NCBI GenBank assembly: GCA_016280345.1
Contig: JAEEGN010000235.1
Location: 1-20,835, forward strand
Source of the DNA: Selenomonadaceae bacterium
Lineage (GTDB): Bacteria > Bacillota > Negativicutes > Selenomonadales > Selenomonadaceae
Direction: 5' to 3'
DNA: 20,835 nucleotides
Shown here: positions 14,923-20,835 of the stretch, piece after piece
Numbering within the stretch: the stretch's first letter is position 1
Layout: the number at the start of each line of letters is the position of its first letter
Notes under the pieces: generated by a model
Seen by the model: the letters and a program-made list of their open reading frames with translations, nothing else
Database searches by the model: none
Told to the model about the DNA's origin: nothing
Translations under genes and position numbers: made by a program

Positions 14923-16089
14923 ATGGCTGACATCAATCTCGACGACCTCCTGCAAAACAAGAAAAAGGAACCCACCGTTCCGGTCCCCGACCTCCCGCCC
15001 GAAGAGGAAATCGAGCGCGTCACGAAGAAAGTCGAGCAGCTCACTCCCGACGAGCGGAAAAAGGTCGAAGCCATCAAGGAAAGCCTCGACCTCACCGACT
15101 CCGGCGCGACCCTGCAGTTCGGCGCCGCCGCCCAGAAGGACATCGCCGAATTCGCCGACAGCGTCCTTTCCCGCGTCCGGGCGAAGGACAGCGGCGAGAT
15201 TGGGGCGCTGCTCGGCAGTCTCGTCACGAAAATCAAAGGCTTCGAGCCAGAAGAGGACAAGAGCTTCCTGAAAAAGATTCCCCTGCTCGGCGACGCTCTG
15301 GGCAAGGCCGGCGACATGATGGCCCAGTACCAGACCCTCTCCGCCCAGATCGAGCGCATCGAGGCCAGCCTCGACAAATCCAGGGCTGACATAATGAAGG
15401 ACATCGCCACCTTCGACGGCCTTTACGAGAAGAACCTCGACTACTTCAAGGCCCTGCAGCTCTACATCGTGGCCGGGGAGGAGAAGCTCGCCGAAATGCA
15501 CGGGACAACGCTGCCGAAGCTCCGCCGCCAGGCCGCCGAGTCCTCCGACCCGATGGCGGCCCAGGTCGTCAGCGACTTCGAGGCCAGCGTGGGCCGCTTC
15601 GAGAAGAAGCTTCACGACCTCAGGCTCAGCAAAATGATTGCCATCCAGACCGCCCCCCAGATCCGCCTCATCCAGAACAGCGACAAGGACCTGGTGGACC
15701 GCGTCCAGAGCGCCATCTACAACACCATCCCCCTCTGGAAGAACCAGATCGTCATCGCCCTGGGCCTCTCCCGTCAGCAGAAGGTCATCGCCCAGCAACG
15801 GGCCGTCAGCGATACCACCAACGATCTCCTGAAGAAGAACGCCGCTCTGCTGAAGCAGAACGCCATCGAAGCGGCCCAGGAGAACGAGCGCGGCATCGTC
15901 GATATCGAGACGGTGAAGCAGGTCAACGCCGACCTTGTCGCCACCATCGAGGAAACCCTGCGCATCCAGGAAGCCGGCCGCGCCAGGCGCCAGACGGCGG
16001 AGAAAGAGTTGGCGGGCCTCGAGGACCAGCTGCGGAAAACCCTCCTCGCCGCCAGCCATCGCCGGGAGGCGGGCGTCAATGAAGCGTAA
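14923..16089 (+). CDS. telA: TelA/KlaA-family toxic anion resistance protein
   Basis: The protein is 388 aa, the usual length for this family. It is mostly helical and soluble, with no membrane segment. Characteristic stretches are KKIPLLGDALGKAGDMMAQY, LDYFKALQLYIVAGEEKLAE and the family core IAIQTAPQIRLIQNSDKDLV, then IPLWKNQIVIALGLSRQQK. The C-terminal about 100 residues are strongly coiled-coil. TelA/KlaA proteins are linked to tellurite and antimicrobial resistance, and Firmicute members pair with XpaC; the mechanism is not established. The RND stop lies 15 nt upstream, so the gene is operonic with the pump and with xpaC. A rho-independent terminator follows. Confidence 0.92.
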   Translation: MADINLDDLLQNKKKEPTVPVPDLPPEEEIERVTKKVEQLTPDERKKVEAIKESLDLTDSGATLQFGAAAQKDIAEFADSVLSRVRAKDSGEIGALLGSLVTKIKGFEPEEDKSFLKKIPLLGDALGKAGDMMAQYQTLSAQIERIEASLDKSRADIMKDIATFDGLYEKNLDYFKALQLYIVAGEEKLAEMHGTTLPKLRRQAAESSDPMAAQVVSDFEASVGRFEKKLHDLRLSKMIAIQTAPQIRLIQNSDKDLVDRVQSAIYNTIPLWKNQIVIALGLSRQQKVIAQQRAVSDTTNDLLKKNAALLKQNAIEAAQENERGIVDIETVKQVNADLVATIEETLRIQEAGRARRQTAEKELAGLEDQLRKTLLAASHRREAGVNEA

Positions 16090-16168
16090 GGAATCCCGGA
16101 CAAAAGAAAAAGGAACCGGAGCTTTCCCGCTGGCCGCTGACCGGCGGCGGGGAGACCCCGGTTCATGG

Positions 16169-16199
16169 GACGCGCCTCATCCGGGGGCGCGTCTTTTTT
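16169..16199 (+). terminator. Rho-independent terminator of the xpaC-RND-telA operon
   Basis: Arms GACGCGCC (16169-16176) and GGCGCGTC (16186-16193) enclose a 9-nt loop, and six T follow directly. It lies 80 nt after the telA stop. A looser repeat, GAACCGG/CCGGTTC (16113-16164), precedes it. Confidence 0.88.
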
Positions 16200-16210
16200 A
16201 TGGGAATCGC

Positions 16211-16240
16211 TTTTCAGCGGCCGGCCGGTTGTAGTATAAT
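16211..16240 (+). promoter_or_regulatory. Candidate sigma-A promoter of the hybrid kinase
   Basis: TTTTCA (16211-16216) and a perfect TATAAT (16235-16240) are separated by 18 bp. The promoter sits just after the telA terminator and about 50 bp before the kinase start, so the kinase is likely its own transcription unit. Confidence 0.55.
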
Positions 16241-16290
16241 GCCCCTAGGAGAACAGGGTATGTTCCGGAAAAGCACGGCGACGATGAAGG

Positions 16291-19200
16291 ATGGTGCAGG
16301 CGATGAGGACGAAGCGGAGCGCAGCGGACGCACACGGTGGGGCCGTTGGGGCGGCCTTTTTTGCCGCGCTGTTCTTCCCGGCCGCCGCACAAGCCGCGGA
16401 AACGGGAGCGCCGGCGCACACGGGCAGCACCGGACTCATGTGGCTGGCGGGCATCTTCCTGCTGATCGCCATCGGGGAATTCCTTTTCAGTCGCCGGCGT
16501 CTGCGCCGGGTGAAGGACGAGCGCGCGTACCTGAACGATCTCATCAACAACATCCCGGACGGCATCGGCACTTTCGAGTTTGAAGGGACGACCCTGGTCC
16601 ACGGGTATCTCAACGACAGCTACTACCGCATTTTAGGCGCGTCCCGCGAGGCGCGGGGCGCGATCGGTCCGGAAACGATGACCCGGCTGGTCCACCCGGA
16701 CGATCTGTCCGGCGTCGTCGGGGAACTCCGACGCAGCCAGACAACGGATACGGATTTCAGCTACCATTTCCGGCTGCTGGCGACCAACGGCCATTACCGC
16801 TGGGTGGGAATGCGGGGCCATATCGTCCGCCGCGAGGGCGACAGCATGACCTATATCGTCACGATACGGGACGAGGACGAGCTGTTCCTCTCCCATATGG
16901 CCCTCTTCGAAAGCGAGACGATCCTGCGGGCGGCCGTGAACGAGACGGGACTGAAGCTCTGGATTTATGACCCGGAGCGGCGCACGGCATCCTGGCTGGC
17001 GGCCTCCGGCCCCAACGAAACCATGCTCGCCGTCCCCCAGATCACGGACTACCCGGAAAGCGTGATCGCCCAGGGATTCATTCATCCCGACGACGCCGAG
17101 GAGTATCTGCGTCTCCATACCCGGGCGGAAAACGGCGACTTCTCCTCCACCGCGGTCGTCCGCATCGCCTTCAAGGACGGCTGGCACTGGAAGAAGCTCC
17201 GCTTCACGGCGGTGGCCGACGCCCAGGGGAACTTCACCAAGATCCTCGGCACCTCGGTCAACATGGAAGACTACAAGCAGCTGGAGGACCGAATGCGCGT
17301 CCTGATGCTCCAGGCGAACGCGGCGGTGGCGGTGTACCATATCCCGGAGCGGCGCCTGGTCATCGAGTACGGCCCGATACGCCAGGTCATCGAGAACGCG
17401 CCGGAGAGCAGCATCCAGCAAAATCTCGTCCATCCCGAAGACGCGGAGAAGTACCGGGCTTTCTACCTGTCCTTCGCCGCGGGACAGGAGGAAGCGGAGA
17501 CCGTTCTGCGCTTGCGGGGGACGACAGGCCATCCCTTCGACTGGATGAAGATGGCCGGCACGCTGGTCCGCGACCGGGAAGGGCGGCCGCTCCGGGCCAT
17601 CACCACCGGCATCGACATCTCGGCCCAGCAATGGACGAGCCAGATGTACGAGAACGAGCTGAAATACCGGGAGATGCTGGAGGCCGAAGCCTTCTGGACC
17701 GTCACCGCCGACCTCACGGGCGATCAAATCCTGGACTACTGGCAGGAGGGGCAGCGCCAGACGAGAAGCACTTCCCTGGCTTTTTCCGAGGTAGTCCCCG
17801 GCATCCAGGCCCGGGTCGCCCGGGACGAGTACCGGGACCAGATCGCTGCCCTGCTGGACGTGAAGAACTTGCAGCAAGCCTGGCAGAACGACGTCCGTCA
17901 CCTGACGGTCGACTATCCCCGCCGGACCCTGAAGGGCGCCGTGAAGTGGACCCGGCTCCAGGTCAACCTGCGCCGTCAGCCGGATACGAATCATCTGCTG
18001 GTTTTCCTCTACGGTCGGGACATCGACAAAGCGAAGCGGGACCGGCTGGCCCGGGAGCGTCTAATGGAAGACCGGGCCGACTTCATCGCCCGGCTGGACA
18101 TCGGGAGCGGCCTGTTCCGTTTCCTGCGACGCACTTCCTATCTGGACGCGCTGGGCTTCCCGGCGGAGGAGGACGCCCCCTTCGACGAGCAGTTCGGAAA
18201 AATACTGAAGCAGGTCAACGATACTAAAGCCCACACGGAAATCCGTACGGCCCTGACCTCGGTAGCGGCTCTCCAGGAATACCTGGAGGACAACGGCGAT
18301 CTGGAAGCCAGCGACTGGATCGTGGAGGACGGCAAGCGCCGGCGCAAGCGGCTCCGCGTCTTTTACCAGGACGAGAGCCGGGACACGATCCTCTTCCAGC
18401 AACGGGATATCACCGAAATCTACCAGGAGGAATCCATCCGGGCGGCGGCGCTGTCCGAGGCCCTCACCCAGGCGCAGGCGGCCAACGAAGCCAAGAGCAA
18501 TTTCCTCTCGCGCATGAGCCACGAGATCCGCACCCCGATGAACGCCATCATCGGCCTCACGGCGCTGGCGCAGCAGCGTTTCTCCGAGCCGGACTATGTG
18601 GCGGAAAGCCTGGGGAAAATCGACACCGCGGCCCATTATCTGCTGGAAATCATCAACGACGTCCTCGACATCAGCCGCATCGAGAGCGGCAAGATGGAGC
18701 TTGATCTCCAGCCGGGGAACCTGCGGTCGATGCTGACGGAAATCGACGTCCTGATCGGGCAGCGAGCCAGGGACCAGGGCATCACCTTCGCGCCGCGAAC
18801 CAGCGACGACCTGCCGGCGGCCTGCCTGTTCGATGCCTTGAAACTGAAGCAGGTCCTCGTGAACCTCCTGTCCAATGCCGTCAAGTTCACGCCCGCCGGC
18901 GGGCGGGTGGACTGCGCCGCCGATTTGATGGAGCTGGAAGGCGACCGGGCCACGATCCGCTTCACGGTCTCCGATACCGGCATCGGCATCGAGCCGGAGT
19001 TCCTGCCCCGGCTCTTCGATCCCTTCGAGCAGGAGAGCGCCGGCAACACAACGCGCTTCGGCGGCACCGGGCTGGGGCTGGCCATCAGCCGCAACCTCGT
19101 CGAGCTCATGGGCGGCACCATCGAGGTGACGAGCGAAAAAGGCAAGGGCTCGACCTTCACCGTCGTCCTGCCCTTCACGGTGGTGCCGGAGGCCGGCGCG

Positions 19201-19638
19201 ACGGAGACGACGATGTCGGACGACGCGGTTGACTTCACCGGCCTTCGGGTGCTGTTGGCCGAGGACAACGAAATCAACCGGGAAATCGCCACCTTCATCC
19301 TGGAGGACAAAGGATGCGAAGTCGTGCCCGCGACTGACGGCCAGGCGGCGGTGGACTGCTTCCTGGCGCAACCGGCCGGGTACTTCGGCCTCATCTTCAT
19401 GGATATCCGCATGCCTTTCCTGGACGGCTACGGCGCGACGCGGGCCATCCGCGCCTCGGATCACCCCGACGCGGCGACGGTTCCCATCGTTGCCATGACC
19501 GCCAACGCCTTCGAGGAGGACGCGAAAAAGGCCTACGACAGCGGCATGAACGGCTACCTCACGAAACCGGTGGAGCCCCACGGGATTTACCAGATGGTCC
19601 AGCGGTTCCGGCGCAAGGACGAGCCGTCGCCGACCTGA
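16291..19638 (+). CDS. Membrane-anchored hybrid histidine kinase with multiple PAS-like domains and receiver
   Basis: The protein is 1115 aa. The N-terminus has a signal-like segment ending AAAQA and a membrane helix (about 48-66, LMWLAGIFLLIAIGEFLF), then RRRLRR. This leaves most of the protein in the cytoplasm. Three PAS-like sensor domains follow at about 82-205, 210-330 and 335-455, each with a HPDD or HPED motif, and two degenerate sensor-like regions reach about 710. A short coiled coil leads to HisKA with phosphoacceptor His744 (SHEIRTPMN). The ATPase domain shows the N box (Asn862, VNLLSNAVKF), DTGIGI, FDPFEQ and GGTGLGLAIS. The C-terminal receiver has acidic residues 991-992, phosphoacceptor Asp1038 (FMDIRMP) and Lys1092 (LTKPVEP). 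All catalytic residues are present. No Hpt domain or response regulator is adjacent. The start could also be ATG 16303, as neither start has an ideal RBS. Confidence 0.93.
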   Translation: MVQAMRTKRSAADAHGGAVGAAFFAALFFPAAAQAAETGAPAHTGSTGLMWLAGIFLLIAIGEFLFSRRRLRRVKDERAYLNDLINNIPDGIGTFEFEGTTLVHGYLNDSYYRILGASREARGAIGPETMTRLVHPDDLSGVVGELRRSQTTDTDFSYHFRLLATNGHYRWVGMRGHIVRREGDSMTYIVTIRDEDELFLSHMALFESETILRAAVNETGLKLWIYDPERRTASWLAASGPNETMLAVPQITDYPESVIAQGFIHPDDAEEYLRLHTRAENGDFSSTAVVRIAFKDGWHWKKLRFTAVADAQGNFTKILGTSVNMEDYKQLEDRMRVLMLQANAAVAVYHIPERRLVIEYGPIRQVIENAPESSIQQNLVHPEDAEKYRAFYLSFAAGQEEAETVLRLRGTTGHPFDWMKMAGTLVRDREGRPLRAITTGIDISAQQWTSQMYENELKYREMLEAEAFWTVTADLTGDQILDYWQEGQRQTRSTSLAFSEVVPGIQARVARDEYRDQIAALLDVKNLQQAWQNDVRHLTVDYPRRTLKGAVKWTRLQVNLRRQPDTNHLLVFLYGRDIDKAKRDRLARERLMEDRADFIARLDIGSGLFRFLRRTSYLDALGFPAEEDAPFDEQFGKILKQVNDTKAHTEIRTALTSVAALQEYLEDNGDLEASDWIVEDGKRRRKRLRVFYQDESRDTILFQQRDITEIYQEESIRAAALSEALTQAQAANEAKSNFLSRMSHEIRTPMNAIIGLTALAQQRFSEPDYVAESLGKIDTAAHYLLEIINDVLDISRIESGKMELDLQPGNLRSMLTEIDVLIGQRARDQGITFAPRTSDDLPAACLFDALKLKQVLVNLLSNAVKFTPAGGRVDCAADLMELEGDRATIRFTVSDTGIGIEPEFLPRLFDPFEQESAGNTTRFGGTGLGLAISRNLVELMGGTIEVTSEKGKGSTFTVVLPFTVVPEAGATETTMSDDAVDFTGLRVLLAEDNEINREIATFILEDKGCEVVPATDGQAAVDCFLAQPAGYFGLIFMDIRMPFLDGYGATRAIRASDHPDAATVPIVAMTANAFEEDAKKAYDSGMNGYLTKPVEPHGIYQMVQRFRRKDEPSPT

Positions 19639-19661
19639 TCGGACTGATCTTCAAACGACGA

Positions 19662-19710
19662 GCAAAAAGAAAACTCCCGTGAAACCGCCTCACGGGAGTT
19701 TTCTTTTTGC
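19662..19710. terminator. Bidirectional rho-independent terminator
   Basis: Two 21-nt arms (19662-19682 and 19690-19710) pair perfectly around a 7-nt loop. The core ACTCCCGTGA/TCACGGGAGT is flanked by A-rich and T-rich sequence. It lies 23 nt after the kinase stop and 9 nt beyond the Amt-PII stop, and serves both converging genes. Confidence 0.95.
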
Positions 19711-19719
19711 TATCCGGAT

Positions 19720-20835
19720 TTACTCTCGAATTTCCTTGTCCTGCAACGCGTCGAAGCCTTCCTCGCCGGTGCGGATCTTGACCACGTTGTCCACCGTGGA
19801 GACGAAGATCTTGCCGTCGCCGTAGTGTCCCGTGTAAAGAGCGCGCTTGGCGGTCTCGATGATTTCCCGGGGCGGGATGGCCGATACCACGAGATCGACC
19901 TTGACCTTCGGAAGGAGCCGGGAGCCGACCTGGGCGCCGCGGTACATGGTATGGCCTTTCTGCAGGCCGTATCCGAGCACCTGCGTGACGGTCATGCCCG
20001 TGATGCCCAGCGGTTCCAGCGCCGCCTTCAGCGCGTCGAAGCGGTCCCGCGAGGTAACGATGGAAACCCGGGTCAGCGCGTGGCCGTCCGCCGGGGCTGC
20101 CGGCGCGACGACCGGCGGCGCGGCCTGCCCGGCAGGTGCCGGTGCGGCAACGCTGCCCGGCGTTTCCGGTACCGGCATGAAATCGGCGTAAGCCGAGACC
20201 AGCCCGTGCTCCTCGTAGTCGAGACCGGCGATTTCCTCCTTCGCCGTCACGCGCAGTCCCATGGTGCTTTTCAGCACGGCAAAGACAACGGTGATCATGA
20301 CGGCGACAAAGGCCGCGACACTGGCGACGCCCAACACCTGAATCAGGAAAAAGTCCGTCTTGCCCGTGTAGAGGAGCCCGTCCTTCACCGCGAACAGGCC
20401 CGTCAGAATGGTTCCCAAAGCGCCGCAGACGCCGTGCACCGCCGCCGCGCCCACCGGGTCGTCGATCCGGAGCTTCTGGTCGATGAACTCCACCGCGTAA
20501 ACCACCGTGACGCCCGCAATGACGCCGATAGCGAACGCCCCGGCGACGCTGACGAGGTCGCAGCCCGCGGTGATGGCCACGAGGCCCGCCAGAGAGCCGT
20601 TCAGCGTCATGGAGACGTCCGGCTTGCCGTAGCGTGCCCAGGTCAGCAGCATGGTCGTCGTGGTGGCCGCCGCCGTCGCCATGTTCGTGGTGACGAAGAT
20701 CAGGCTCGCCGTCTCCAGCGTCTCATCGCCGGTCATGGAAACCGTCGAGCAGCCGTTGAAGCCGAACCACGCGAACCAGAGAATGAAAACGCCGAGCGCC
20801 GCCAGCGTCAGGCTGTGGCCGGGAATCGCGTTCAC
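19720..20835 (-). CDS. amt: Ammonium transporter (Amt) fused to a PII domain, N-terminus outside window
   Basis: 371 residues are visible. The first codon at the window edge is an internal GTG, so the gene continues past 20835. The Amt part shows NAIPGHSLTLAALGVFILWF, WFGFNGCS, then VSMTLNGSLAGLVAITAGCD and DPVGAAAVHGVCGALGT, which holds the second pore His. The other pore His would lie upstream. A Pro/Ala-rich linker (about 227-253) leads to a complete PII (GlnB/GlnK) domain: LGITGMTVTQVLGYG, T-loop QKGHTMYRGAQV, LPKVKVDLVV, GDGKIFVSTV and IRTGEEGFDAL. PII proteins sense ATP/ADP and 2-oxoglutarate and block Amt when nitrogen is plentiful; fusion would make this intramolecular. The T-loop is one residue short and lacks the Tyr51 equivalent used for uridylylation. 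Confidence 0.93.
   Translation of the reverse strand: MNAIPGHSLTLAALGVFILWFAWFGFNGCSTVSMTGDETLETASLIFVTTNMATAAATTTTMLLTWARYGKPDVSMTLNGSLAGLVAITAGCDLVSVAGAFAIGVIAGVTVVYAVEFIDQKLRIDDPVGAAAVHGVCGALGTILTGLFAVKDGLLYTGKTDFFLIQVLGVASVAAFVAVMITVVFAVLKSTMGLRVTAKEEIAGLDYEEHGLVSAYADFMPVPETPGSVAAPAPAGQAAPPVVAPAAPADGHALTRVSIVTSRDRFDALKAALEPLGITGMTVTQVLGYGLQKGHTMYRGAQVGSRLLPKVKVDLVVSAIPPREIIETAKRALYTGHYGDGKIFVSTVDNVVKIRTGEEGFDALQDKEIRE

Overview
The window looks like chromosome from a GC-rich, flagellated, diderm Firmicute, most likely Negativicutes of the Selenomonas type. This is inferred from three things: a very large flagellin whose central and C-terminal parts match what I know of Selenomonas-type flagellins, Firmicute-style GGGAGG/AGGAGG ribosome binding sites, and an RND exporter, which implies an outer membrane. 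No rRNA, tRNA, CRISPR array, prophage or complete insertion sequence was seen.

Layout from left to right. (1) Positions 11-1114, minus: a macro-domain protein with an extra C-terminal helical domain. An AT-rich divergent regulatory region follows. (2) Positions 1446-4382, plus: a 978-residue flagellin, closed by a bidirectional terminator. (3) Positions 4462-10383, minus: a nickel/peptide-type ABC importer operon in the order permease, permease, ATPase, ATPase, SAM methyltransferase, lipoprotein binding protein. The first four junctions are tight or overlapping. A 213-bp gap before the binding protein holds a 20-bp stem-loop and what looks like the right end of an IS200/IS605 element with the last 28 codons of a tnpB gene. 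(4) Positions 10615-16089, plus: xpaC with a fused TM2 domain, an AcrB-type RND pump, and telA, closed by a rho-independent terminator. (5) Positions 16291-19638, plus: a hybrid histidine kinase with its own candidate promoter, ending at a 21-bp perfect stem that serves both strands. (6) Positions 19720-20835, minus: the C-terminal part of an ammonium channel fused to a PII signalling domain, cut by the window edge.

How the genes fit together. The ABC genes form one importer: two membrane subunits, two ATPases and a lipid-anchored receptor. The methyltransferase sits inside the operon and may act on the imported ligand or a chelator, but its substrate is unknown. XpaC and TelA are partner families linked to resistance to toxic anions and envelope stress. 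Here an RND pump lies between them without a visible adaptor or outer-membrane channel. The Amt-PII fusion would place the nitrogen sensor directly on its channel. Its T-loop lacks the tyrosine that is normally uridylylated.

The most unusual items are the IS605/TnpB scar just upstream of the binding-protein gene, the xpaC-RND-telA operon, the Amt-PII fusion with an altered T-loop, and a macro domain whose catalytic Asn is replaced by His. I found no clear evidence of an entirely new multi-gene system.
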